From assembly GCA_900491605.1 (NCBI GenBank), contig UESW01004424.1, positions 1 to 64,000 on the forward strand: a DNA stretch of 64,000 bases, in the 5' to 3' direction. This DNA is from Calamus simplicifolius. Lineage: Eukaryota > Streptophyta > Magnoliopsida > Arecales > Arecaceae. Below are positions 24,333 through 34,305 of this stretch, piece after piece. Both the position numbers and the translations under genes were made by a program. Under the pieces are notes generated by a model that made no database searches, had not been told where the DNA came from, and saw only the letters and a list, made by a program, of their open reading frames with translations. Each line of letters starts with the position of its first letter. The stretch's first letter is position 1.

Positions 24333-24338
24333 AATAAA
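24333..24338 (+). terminator. Poly(A) signal of the antisense gene
   Basis: AATAAA 48 bp after the stop codon, within a T-rich context as in plant 3' ends. Confidence 0.5.
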
Positions 24339-24590
24339 AGAACCCTCTATTTTCCTTTAAGTGTTTTTCCTTGTATGGTCCTGTTGCCGCCCAGTCTTGC
24401 CTCAATCGCGAGCGACTTATGGCTCGTTGATGTTCCTTGGCCATCTTTATTCCGAGATTGAGGGAATGCATTGGCTTGGCCCAAGGCGGGACGATAGCCT
24501 TGACCGGCGAACCGACAGACGATCTGGTTTGGTTCGTGTCTTAATTAAGACTCAAGAAACGAAGCTGGATGGTTAAGACCGATTGGCAGG

Positions 24591-24773
24591 GTAGGTCGGC
24601 TTGGGCCGTCGAACAAGTAGGTCGGCTAGGGCCGATAGGTAAAGCAGGTCGGCTAGGACCGTCAAGCAAAGTAGGTCGGCTAGGGCCGACAAGCAAGATA
24701 GGTCGGCTAGGGCCGACAAGCAAAGTAGGTCGGCTAGGGCCAACGAGCAAGATAGGTCGGCTAGGGCCGACAT
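24591..24773. repeat. 27-bp minisatellite of hairpins, seven copies
   Basis: Each unit contains GTCGGCTAGGGCCGAC or a close variant, a 6-bp perfect stem with a 4-base loop, separated by AAGCAA(A)GTAG-like spacers. It lies about 250 bp after the poly(A) signal of the antisense gene. Confidence 0.85.
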
Positions 24774-25356
24774 ACGAGGGTGGTTGCCAAAGTATTTTTC
24801 GCTTCCTTTGGTCATTTCTGTTCGCGTAGCCTTCGTGCTTATTTTGTTTTGGGGCGTTCGATTTTATCGTACGAGTTCCTTGAGCGACTAACTTTGCTGG
24901 TGTTGCAAATTGTTGTACAGCTGGCTTTCGCGCTTTTTGGCTATCCTGCCAGCGCCCTGCTGTTCTGCAGGTAAATCGGTTTTTATTTCACCAAATTGAT
25001 GGTACGATGCTGTGGGGAGCATAAAGCTGCTCTAGAGCTTTCCGGAAGGTGCTCTTTTCCCATGCAGGTCGTTTTGACGTGCTGCGTATGCAGCTGTTTA
25101 CCATTGGAGGACATTATTTTCGTAGGACGATATTCTGAACCTGCTAGCTTCCGTAATGCTAGTGGGCGATCCTCTGCATTTAATGACCACGATTCGGGAT
25201 CAAGAGGAAATCTTCGCATATGTCATGATTCAGGCGGTGGGCTTGGCGCACATTAGGGCACAGCTTTCGTCCTGGGAGGCCATGTGGAGGTATGGCCCAG
25301 GTGTTTGAATCTCGGGGCTTATAGCTTGGGTAATTGTTCCCGGTTCATTTTTGGCC

Positions 25357-25364
25357 TATAAAAA
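25357..25364 (+). promoter_or_regulatory. TATA box of second antisense module
   Basis: CCTATAAAAAAGGG context, a strong plant TATA box, 68 bp before the ATG at 25425. Confidence 0.45.
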
Positions 25365-25424
25365 AGGGAAGAGGGGGTCGTGTTTGGTTGCCCCCAAAGT
25401 TTTTTTCCCATTAGAGCTTCCACC

Positions 25425-25544
25425 ATGTTTGTTTCTCTGCTGTTGCGAGTGGGAGGACCGAGCTCTCCTCTCATAAGCTCCTTGCCACCGGATAGTTGGG
25501 GTGATGAAGGAGCTGCCGAAGAATGGCTCGCCCTTAGGGGATGA
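25425..25544 (+). CDS. Small open frame in second antisense module, 39 aa
   Basis: The first ATG after the TATA box sits in a good context (ACCATG). It encodes MFVSLLLRVGGPSSPLISS and a short acidic end. No family is recognised. The module runs from the TATA box at 25357 to AATAAA at 26176. The remaining 0.6 kb has no convincing continuation, so it may be a non-coding transcript or have unrecognised splicing. Confidence 0.25.
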   Translation: MFVSLLLRVGGPSSPLISSLPPDSWGDEGAAEEWLALRG

Positions 25545-26175
25545 GTCCCGGAGATCATATGGAGAGCGCACATGGAGGGCGCAGAGATCACACGGAGAGC
25601 GCACATATACTCTTCCAGTATGACCTTTGTGGTTCTCCTTCGGGGATGCATGGTAGGAAGTGCACGCGGACTCCCCATGGTTTGAGTGAATTTCGCTTCC
25701 TCCCCTGGTTTGGATTCCTGGGCTCGGCCGCCTGGGGAATCTTTCACCACATGGAGAGGGGGAGATGGTGCGCCGCCCGCCGACACCTTATCCTTGAGCC
25801 TTGGCAAGGCAGGGCGGCACGCACTCGGTTTGGGAGAGCGTTCCGACGCCAGGGTCCGCTGGCTTCCTACCTGCTCGCCGAGGGGTCCCTCGGTTGGGTG
25901 GTCTGGGATGGCCACCCAGATATCTCGGTTGGGTCACCGAGATATCATTATTGACTGAAGCTGGCCACAATGATTGGTCCATGTTGCTCGGCTATTATCA
26001 GCTCGAGCTGACTGGATGCGGCTTATCTGGTTCGGCGGTTGGATGTCGGAGCACCACAGTTGCCCAGGTCTGCTTTGGAGTAGTTGTCCGAGTTTTGTAC
26101 TTGTCTTTATTTTATGTATTTCAATGCTCTTGTAACGCCTCTAAGGCATTTGTAACCGATCTTGATTGGCAATGA
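25545..26175 (+). other. Rest of second antisense module, no gene recognised
   Basis: GC-rich. It holds short imperfect repeats (GGAGAGCGCACAT twice at about 25560-25605) and open frames on both strands without family resemblance. It ends in T-rich 3'-end-like sequence with TTTGTAA runs. Confidence 0.35.
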
Positions 26176-26181
26176 AATAAA
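26176..26181 (+). terminator. Poly(A) signal of second antisense module
   Basis: AATAAA in a context typical of plant 3' ends (TTTGTAACC...AATGAAATAAAG). Confidence 0.45.
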
Positions 26182-26403
26182 GAGAGTTCTGTTTTGTTTC
26201 TCAATCTCTACCTCTTCTGTGCCAAGTTTATTGTTGTTGTTGGGCATGGGTGCCTCGCTCGTTCTTAGGCGAAGATCCCGCGCTATCCGAACTAATCAAG
26301 GTTCACAAGCGACAATTTAGGGATCATTCGGCGAAATACGCTCCTTACTTCGGTCCGAAGTTTGGTATTTTGTGCTTCGTCCTTATCGGAGCTCGCATCC
26401 TCG

Positions 26404-26619
26404 CAGGTCGGCTTTGCCGAAGTTCAGAAAATTTGCGCTTGGCTTCACCAAGGTTCGGAGAACTTGTAGCTCGGCCCAGCCGAGGTTCGGAGAAGTTTTA
26501 CTTGGCCCTGCCAAGGTTCGAGAACTTGTAGCTCGGCCCTGCCAAGGTTCGGAGAATTTGTTGCTCGGCCCAGCCGAGGTTCGGAGAATTTTTACTTGGC
26601 CCTGCCAAGGTTCGGAGAT
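26404..26619. repeat. Short array of the 63-bp hairpin repeat
   Basis: About three and a half diverged copies of the same unit that forms the long array at 27863-28677, again just downstream of a poly(A) signal. Confidence 0.8.
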
Positions 26620-27025
26620 TCAGGGCTCGGAGAAATGACTTAGCTGCTACTATGAGCCGTAGTGTGAGGTCTCTATGACGCTTGGTGAGGGGCACTGGGC
26701 GGAGCGAGCGGTATGTTGTCACGCTTCTTTATTTATGACGTTATCCTTCCCGAGGGGATAAGTCATTGGTCAGACGCTGGATTTCTTCCCTCTGCGCTTC
26801 CCAAAAAAGGAGCTTGGGAAAGTGCTGGGAGCATTTATTATGGGGGCCGGCAGATCGAAAGTATTCTATTCAGGGGGATTCCCGATCAGTTAGTCCGCAC
26901 TTACCGATCTCACTCGGGATGGGGTGCGGTACCTCGGATTCTGCAGGCATTAAAGTGACGATATGTGGCAAGTTCTCATAGGTCGGTAGCTACGACGTGA
27001 CCGATTGAGATACCTGCCTGACAAG

Positions 27026-27033
27026 TATAAATA
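27026..27033 (+). promoter_or_regulatory. TATA box of third antisense module
   Basis: TATAAATA, 67 bp upstream of the ATG at 27093. Spacing is the same as in the second module. Confidence 0.45.
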
Positions 27034-27092
27034 TGACCGAGGGGTGTGGTCTCAATCATCCCTCGGTTCAGGTCTTGAAATAGTGTCAGACC

Positions 27093-27395
27093 ATGGCCTT
27101 TCAAGGGCGATCCTCAGAAGAGTTGCGTGTATCACTCAACGGTTTGCTATATTCGGAGAGGGGGTGTCCCACCATCACTGTCGACGGGTTGGGTCTGGCG
27201 TCGACCCTTGCGAGCAATCAGCAGCTCGTAAGGGTCGTTGAGGAGTACATGGACATGTCCACTAAGGAGGCGGAGGCCCTGCGCCGGATGGTAGACCGGC
27301 AGAGGGAGGAGATCGAATCACTTCGCCAGCAGGTTGCCGATCTCACCGAGCGCCTGGAGGATCTGCTGGCATCTGGAAGCGACTCTGACCCCTAA
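27093..27395 (+). CDS. Small coiled-coil protein, antisense to the Tat element
   Basis: An uninterrupted 100-codon frame follows a TATA box, and an AATGAA poly(A)-like signal follows the stop at 27468. Residues about 55-95 form heptads (EAEALRRMVDRQREEIESLR, then a leucine-spaced run) predicted as a short coiled coil, and the C-terminus is acidic (SGSDSDP). The N-terminus is not recognised. The heptad wording resembles coiled-coil proteins widespread as cargo in large plant retroelements, but that is inference. Unlike the larger antisense gene, this frame is intact. Confidence 0.45.
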   Translation: MAFQGRSSEELRVSLNGLLYSERGCPTITVDGLGLASTLASNQQLVRVVEEYMDMSTKEAEALRRMVDRQREEIESLRQQVADLTERLEDLLASGSDSDP

Positions 27396-27862
27396 TTTAG
27401 GGCCTCCGTTACTTTTGCTTTCTGTTTTTCTTTTCTTGTCTCTTTTTGTACTCCCTTTTTCCCGATCAATGAAAAGAGGCTTTGTTTGGATAACCTTCTT
27501 TTTTCAAGAGTTTTTTGCTTTAAACATGCCATTCGCATAATAGTTAGGGAGTCGGCGTGGCTCCACTGGTTCACGCGTTGAGATAGATGCTTTGATCGAC
27601 GGGTTATAGGGGCGTTACCCAAAGATTTTAGTAGCAAGGGGAATTCCCTGGCTCTGCTCGGGGCTTTTGGCCGATTACGCGGGGCTTAATGGGCCCTTTA
27701 AGGGGTTCGCCGAAGGCGCCTTCTTTTTGTGCGTCGACGATTTTTGCTCAGCGTGCTTCTTTTCAAACCGACGAAGTTTCGGGGACTATTTGGAAGTCCT
27801 TTGGCTTTAATCGGGGCCTGCGCACTTCGATTTTCTGCAGGCATTTTAGCCTGAATTTGTTG

Positions 27863-28677
27863 CTCGGCCCAGCCGAGGTTCAGAGAGTATTTTACTTGGC
27901 CCCGCCAAGGTTCGGAGAATTTGTCGCTCGGCCCAGCCGAGGTTCGGAGAGTATTTTACTTGGCCCTGCCAAGGTTCGGAGAATTTGTTGCTCGGCTCAG
28001 CCGAGGTTTGGAGAATTTTTACTTGGCCCTGCCAAGGTTCGGAGAACTTGTTGCTCGGCCCAGCCGAGGTTCGAAGAATTTTTACTTGGCCCTGCCAAGG
28101 TTCGAAGAATTTGTTGCTCGGCCCAGCCGAGGTTCGGAGAATTTTTACTTGGCCCTGCCAAGGTTCGGAGAACTTATTGCTTGGCCCAGCCGAGGTTCGG
28201 AGAATTTTTACTTGGCCCTGCCAAGGTTCGGAGAATTTGTTGCTCGGCCCAGCCGAGGTTCGGAGGATTTTTACTTGGCCCTGCCAAGGTTCGGAGAATT
28301 TGTTGCTCGGCCCAGCCGAGGTTTGGAGAATTTTTACTTGGCCCTGCCAAGGTTCGGAGAATTTGTTGCTCGGCCCAGCCGAGGTTCGGAGAATTTTTAC
28401 TTGGCCCTGCCAAGGTTCGGAGAACTTGTTGCTCGGCCCAGCCGAGGTTCGGAGAATTTTTACTTGGCCCTGCCAAGGTTCGGAGAATTTGTTGCTCGGC
28501 CCAGCCGAGGTTCGGAGAATTTTTACTTGGCCCTGCCAAGGTTCGGAGAACTTGTTGCTCGGCCCAGCCGAGGTTCGGAGAATTTTTACTTGGCCCTGCC
28601 AAGGTTCGGAGAATTTGTTGCTCGGCCCAGCCGAGGTTCGGAGGATTTTTACTTGGCCCTGCCAAGGTTCGGAGAAT
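27863..28677. repeat. 63-bp tandem array with two alternating hairpins per unit, about 13 copies
   Basis: Each unit holds CTCGGCCCAGCCGAG and CTTGGCCCTGCCAAG, both perfect 6-bp stems with 3-base loops, linked by GGTTCGGAGAATTTxTTxx spacers. Period measured at 28117 to 28180 is 63. Since 63 is 21 codons, all three plus frames and one minus frame stay open, producing apparent proteins of up to 369 aa that are artefacts. Confidence 0.92.
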
Positions 28678-28832
28678 TCCTACTCAAACAGGTAGCTCGG
28701 TTGTACCGAGGATTGGTAAGCAGCACCTATTTCTTTTTGCAATCTTTGGTGATGCAGTGCATAATGATTCACGTCGCAAATTGCGAAAAAATGCGTAGAT
28801 GGAAATGTATAATGAGGCATATGAAAATGAAT

Positions 28833-29985
28833 TCAGAGAGGACATACCCTATTGATAATATTTATGGAGATTGTCCGAGTTCCACGTCCGGGAATGGATT
28901 TCCCATCCAAATCTTGTAGCTTGTAGGTTCCCGGTCCAATGATCTCCGCTACTTGGTACGGGCCCTCCCAGTTTGGCGCCAGCTTTCCTTGTTCCAGCGG
29001 TTTGGAAACAGAGGCCTTTCGGAGGACAAGGTCGCCGGGTAGGAAGGCTTTCCCTTTAACTCTGGAAGCATGGTAACGGGCCACCCTTTGTTGATAAGCA
29101 GCCACTTTGATCCGGGCCTTCTCTCTAATCTCCTCTACCAGGTCGAGGTTGGTGCGGAGCTGTTCGTTGCTAGCTTCCTCTGAGTAGCTTTCCATCCGCA
29201 ATGATGGGAGGCCAACTTCCACAGGGATAACGGCCTCTGTACCGAAAGCCATTCGGAATGGGGTTTCACCTGTCGGGATTCTTGGGGTGGTGCGGTAGGC
29301 CCATAAGACATGGTGCAGCTCCTCCGCCCACCTGCCTTGGGCTCTGGAGAGGCGAGCTTTGATTCCCTGAAGGAGGGTCCTGTTGGTCACTTCGGCCGCT
29401 CCGTTGGCTTGTGGGTGCCCGATTGAAGTGAGGTGGTGATGGATTCCATGCTCCTCACAGAACTGGCGAAATTTAGAGTTGTCAAACTGCTTACCATTGT
29501 CGATGATTATGGTATGTGGGAGGCCGAATCGGCAGATGATGGACCTCCATACAAAATCTCTGGCCCGTGCCTCGGTAATTTGTGCAACCGCTTCCGCTTC
29601 GACCCATTTGGTGAAATAGTCGATGGCGACAAATAGAAATTTCCGCTGTCCTGTGGCAAGCGGGAATGGGCCGAGGACGTCCATCCCTCATTTGGCGAAG
29701 GGCCAAGCGGAGGATATGGGAACTAGTTCGGCGGAAGGAAGCCTTTGGATGCTTGAATGCCTCTGGCAGGGGTCGCAGGCTCGGACTAGATCGTCGGCAT
29801 CTTTTGCATGGTCGGCCAGTAGTAACCTTGCCGCAGCACCTTGTGGCATAGGGACCGGCTTCCCAGATGGTTGCCGCAAATCCCTTCATGTACTTCGCGC
29901 AGAGTATAATCTGCTTCGGATGGGCGAAGGCATCTGAGCAGCGGCATAGAAAAAGACCGTTTGTAAAGCTGGTTGTCAATCAGCA
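28833..29985 (-). pseudogene. Tat integrase
   Basis: The zinc-binding part (HEGICGNHLGSRSL...ACDPCQRH) is in the frame at 29786-29985 and adjoining frames. The core frame, 28833-29684, begins MDVLGPFPLATGQRKFLFVA and carries the three acids in AIDYFTKW, IIDNGKQF and GAAEVTNRTL. Its C-terminal part (KGKAFLPGDLVLRKA) is the SH3-like tail. A TGA interrupts the join at about 29687. It would insert element cDNA. This frame is the best preserved in the element. Confidence 0.88.
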
Positions 29986-30640
29986 CGTAATGAGTGGCCT
30001 GCAGCTTCAGCTTTCTAGCCTCCCTTCGGTCGGACGGAACCGACCCTTCTCTGAGATATTTGAGGATAGGGTCGAACCACGATGTTTCGGCCTCAACTTG
30101 CATTATTTGGTCGGCTTCCGTGATGCTGGGCTTTTCCAAAGTCTCCAGGTGGAACTTTTGCTCGGCGTCCATTGACTCCGCGGTTGCCAATCGGGAGAGT
30201 AGGTCGGCGCGGGCATTCTCGGATCTGGGAATCTGAATGATTTCAAATTCGGCAAAATGGGGAAGCAGGCTCCGCACCTCCTGGAGATATCGAATCATGT
30301 TCGGCTCCCGGGCTTCAAACTCTCCCCGTACATGGCCGGCTACTAGCTGAGAGTCGGTGAAGGCATTGAGCTTCTCCACCTTCAGATTGCGGGCGATTCG
30401 GAGACCGGCTAACAGGGCTTCGTACTCGGCTTAGTTGTTGGAGGCCGGGAAGGAGAATCGGACGCCATATTCAAAGGTTATTCCCTCCGGACTGGTAAGA
30501 ACCAGACCCGCACCGGAGCGATGGGCATTAGATGACCCGTCGACATGGAGGAGCCACCGGGCTCCAGCTTTTGGTTCTTCGAGGGAGTCTGGGTAGAACC
30601 GTCCTTCGGGATGGTACACTCGAGGAGGAAGTCGCTAGCA
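29986..30640 (-). pseudogene. Tat additional (archaeal-type) RNase H
   Basis: After the standard RNase H a second one begins ARWLLHVDGSSNAHRSGAGL (first catalytic Asp). After one stop it continues with VEKLNAFTDSQLVAGHVRGE (another catalytic Asp), IPRSENARADLLSRLA (last Asp). This duplicated RNase H is an established mark of the Tat lineage of Ty3/gypsy elements. Confidence 0.85.
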
Positions 30641-31960
30641 CCTGGGCCTTGATGGCTGGACGAGGCTGAAAATGTATGTCATGCTCACTTAGCTCGACGG
30701 CCCACTTGGTCATTCTCCCCGATGTCTCGGGACGGTGGACCACCGCCTTGATGGGTTGGTCGGTCAGGACCGTCACGGAATGTGCTTGGAAGTATGGCCG
30801 TAGCTTTCGAACTGAGGTGATTAAGGCCAACACCATCTTTTCAATTCTGTTGTACCTTGTCTCCGCATCGCGGAGTAGCCTGCTGACATAGTAGATCGGC
30901 TTTTGGACTTTGCCTTCTTCTTTAATCAACACCGAACAGACCGCACCTTCCGAAACAGCCAGGTACAAGAATAGGGTCTGTCCCGGGGCTGGACTACTAA
31001 GGAGTGGGGGCGAGCCGAGGTACTTCTTGAGATCTTGAAATGACCTTTGGCATTCGGGAGTCCACTGAAAGTTTTTTCCCGATCGGAGAGTTTTGAAGAA
31101 GGGGAGGCATCTCTCGGCCGACCGCGCCACGAAGCGGTTTAGGGCCGCTATTCTCCCGGTTAGGCGTTGGACCTCTTTGACAGATGCCGGGGGCGCCATT
31201 TGTTGGAGAGCTTGAATCTTCTGGGGGTTGGCTTCAATACCTCGCTGGGAGACCATGAAGCCGAGAAACTTCCCGGAGTTAACACCGAAGGCACATTTGG
31301 TCGGGTTGAGTCTCATCCCGTACTTGCACAGCGTGGCAAAGCTCTCTGCGAGGTCCTCGACATGCTGTGATGCCTCCTTGCTTTTGACCAGCATGTCGTC
31401 CATGTATACCTCCATATTCCGGCCGATTTGCTCCTTGAATACTTTGTTGACCAGCCTCTGGTAGGTGGCACCTGCATTTTTAAGACCAAAAGGCATAACG
31501 CGGTAACAGTAAGTACCTCGGTCGGTTATGAAGGCGGTCTTTTCTTCATCCTCAGGGGCCATTCGGATCTGATTGTAGCCTGAATAAGCGTCCATGAATG
31601 ACAGCATCTGGTGGCCTGAGGTGGCATCCACGAGCTGGTCGATCCGAGGGGGGAAAGCTGTCCTTCGGGCAGGCTTTGTTAAGGTCGGTGAAGTCGATGC
31701 AGATCCTCCATTTGCCGTTCGACTTCTTCACCATGACGACATTTGATAGCCAGCTTGGATAATTTACCTCCCGGACGAAATTGGCCTTTATGAGCTTGTC
31801 TACCTCTTCTTCAATGGCCTTTTGTCGCTCTGGGGCGAAGCTCCTCTTTTTCTGCTTGACGGACCTGTGCATCTCGTCAATATTGAGGTGATGGACGAGA
31901 ACCTCGGGGCTGATCCCTGGCATGTCGGAGGCGGACCAGGCGAAGATGTCAGCGTTGCTT
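30641..31960 (-). pseudogene. Tat reverse transcriptase and RNase H
   Basis: The frame 31552-32355 contains NVVMVKKSNGKWRICIDFTD and then shifts. It continues in the frame 30528-31631 with FMDAYSGYNQIRMAPEDEEK, YRVMPFGLKNAGATYQRL and catalytic YMDD at about 31400, then TPECQRSFQDLKKYL and RLLRDAETRYNRIEKMVLAL. The normal RNase H is the degenerate type (LYLAVSEGAV lacks the first Asp), as expected when the second RNase H takes over. Confidence 0.9.
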
Positions 31961-32905
31961 CGGAGGAACCTGATCAATTTGTGCCGAGGCTCCCCTTTGA
32001 GCAGCGACCCGATCTTTATGGTTCGGTCGGGATGAGCCTCATCCAGCGGTACCTCCTCCAATTCCTCTGCCGGTTCTCCCCTTTGTTCGACGAAGTCCTC
32101 GCGAGCATCTAGCCCATCAACCTCTGGCATTCTAGACTGAAGGCTTGTAACAAAGCACTGTCGAGCCATAGCTTGACTTCCCCGAACAACTCCAACTCCT
32201 AGCTCGGTGGGAAACTTCATGGATAGATGCGGGATCGAGACAACTGCCTTGAGGGACATTAGACCGGGCCTGCCGAATATTGCATTGTAGGGGGATCTGA
32301 GGTCGGTTACTAGGAAGTCTGTTTGGACAATGGTCACAAGGGGCCAGGTTCCCATGCGGACCGTCAGGGTGACGACCCCTTCCGGATGACGACGTCGCCT
32401 GTGAATCCCATCAAGGTGGAATCCACGGCTCGAAGGTTTTCCATGAGTAATTTCATCCTGGCAAACACACCGAGGTACAAAACATTTACCGAACTTTCAC
32501 TATCAACTAGGATTCGGCTTACATCATAGTTATTCAAATTAAGGGATACAACTAGTGCGTCATCATGGGGGAGCTGTATCCCTAGGAGATCATCATCGGA
32601 GAAGGAGAGTTCGCCCGTCCGTGCCTTCTTTGGCATCGATCCATCACTGCCACCCCTGGGGCTTGACCCACCGGCCTCTTCGATCATGTTGATGCGGCCG
32701 ATCACGGGTGGATTCGGTGGAGGAGGAGGTTGTTGAAGTTCGAGCTGGCGGTCACCTTCTTGTTGTTGTGGCTCGGGCGCCCTTCTGAACTAATTCAGTT
32801 GCCCCCACTGGATCAGTCTCTCGATTTCGTTTTTCAGCTGCCAGCATTCTTTAGTGTCGTGGCCGTGCTTCCGGTGGTAACGACAGTACTTGGTGGGATC
32901 TCTTC
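31961..32905 (-). pseudogene. Tat protease and gag zinc-knuckle region
   Basis: YCRYHRKHGHDTKECWQLK at about 32820-32895 is the modified CCHC segment at the end of gag. The protease motif in the frame 32364-32705 is ILVDSESSVNVLYL, in which the invariant Gly after Asp-Ser is replaced by Glu, so the enzyme should be inactive. Sequence down to 31961 is the protease/RT linker (MKFPTELGVGVVRG, DMPGI). Confidence 0.82.
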
Positions 32906-34223
32906 GGGTCGGGTTCCCTCGAGAGGCACTGGCCGGGGGAGCTGGCGCTCTATTTCCATAGGATTTGCGCCCGGGGCACGGTCAGCGGAGTGTAGTGGTT
33001 GAATCGCCTGGGAGGGCTCCGGGAGCGATTCCTTGGCGGCAGCGGGGGGACTCTCTGGCGGCGAGGCGGACTTGGTCGCGGGCAGGACGGTGCCTGTCGG
33101 GGACTTTGGGCTCCTTCTTCTTTGCCTGCTCAGCGCGGGCAACTCTCCGCGATTCTTCGACCCTAGCATACTTGTCCGTCAGGGCCATCATATCAGAGAG
33201 GCTAGGGGGGTAACTGACCTCCATAGCTAGGTAGAAGTCGCTCTCCTTCGAGACTCCCTCCGCCAGGGCAGACATGGCCACCTCATGATTAAGGTGGTCC
33301 ACTTCCAACATGGCCTTATTGAAACGGCCAAGGTAATTCCTCAAGGACTCCCCCTCTCTCTGCTTGACTTCGGAGAGGGAGTCAGATCTTCGTCGGTGGC
33401 GGCGACTGCTGACGAACTGACCAATAAAAAGGCGGTTCAGCTCGTCAAATGAATCGATGGAACCTGGCTTCAAAGCATTGAACCAGGTTCGGGCGGATCC
33501 TCTGAGGGTGGAGGAGAAGGCACGGCAGAGGACCGCATCAGATGCTCCGTGGAACATCATAATTGACCGGAAGCTGCTAAGATGGTCGTCCGGGTCAGAA
33601 GAGCCGTGGTAAGGCTCGACGGCTGGTAACTTGACATGGGAGGGAATCACTTCCTCCATAATCCTCTTAGAGAAAGGGATGCCCTGCTCCGCCTTGGGCT
33701 AGGACGGATGGGCCTGCTTGGCGGTCCAGCTCTTGACGCATTTCTGGATCTGACGACGGATCTCCTCTTTGCCAGCCAGAGGGGGAGCTGGGCGAGAAGA
33801 TCGCAGAGACGGCGTCGAATCATGGTGGGAAGTCACCGGTGAGAGAGACCGGGCTCGCTGAGATCTGGGAGGATCTCCGTTGTGACCGCCTCGCGGGACC
33901 GGCTTGTCCCCTCTAGGTCGATGTGGGGGGTCCGCAGATTTGTGCGGACTGGAGGAGGAAGTCGCCGGCGAAGAAGGAACCACCGCTTCCTTATGAAAGT
34001 GTGGAGCAGGAGGAGCTATAAGGTGCTCCTGGACCAGATGGGTCAGAGTTTGAACTTGTTGGACCAGTGAAGCAAACTGGTCCTCCTGGGTCACTGGGAT
34101 GGCAGGCGGTGACGAGGTTTCGACTGGTGGTGGTTGCGGCGCTACACCGCTCGTCGGATCAGGCCTCTGGGAAGCGACTTGACCTTGAGCTTCTGAGGTT
34201 GCTCTTCTCCGGTTGGCCATCAA
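32906..34223 (-). pseudogene. Tat gag
   Basis: Starts MMANRRRATSEAQGQ at 34223 with a proline-rich N-terminus. One stop near 33698 separates this from the frame beginning IMEEVIPSHVKLPAVEPYHG, which holds the core retrotransposon gag domain: FSSTLRGSARTWFNALKPGS, LNRLFIGQFVSSRRHRRRSD, LRNYLGRFNKAMLEV. Gag forms the virus-like particle. Confidence 0.87.
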
Positions 34224-34285
34224 AGAGGTTCTACTCCGGATTTAGATCCTTATCTCCTCTTTTCAAATTTTAATGGGACTTGAGG

Positions 34286-34303
34286 CCCTTCCTCTAGCGC
34301 CAA
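34286..34303 (-). other. Tat primer-binding site (candidate)
   Basis: On the minus strand TGGCGCTAGAGGAAGGGC follows the 5' LTR after GAT. The TGGCGC start is usual for plant gypsy PBSs. I cannot say with confidence which tRNA it matches. Confidence 0.55.
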
Positions 34304-34305
34304 TC

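Noticed and set aside
25319..25915. 198-aa minus-strand ORF
   Set aside because: No family resemblance. It covers the second antisense module's TATA box and leader and is rich in shadow-type residues; likely chance in GC-rich DNA.
27863..28677. CRISPR-like regular spacing
   Set aside because: The units are contiguous and identical throughout, with no unique spacers; this is plant DNA inside a retrotransposon.
27689..28919. Overlapping long ORFs (up to 369 aa plus, 163 aa minus) over the 63-bp array
   Set aside because: They exist only because the repeat length is a multiple of three and the unit lacks stops in several frames; their sequence is purely the repeat.
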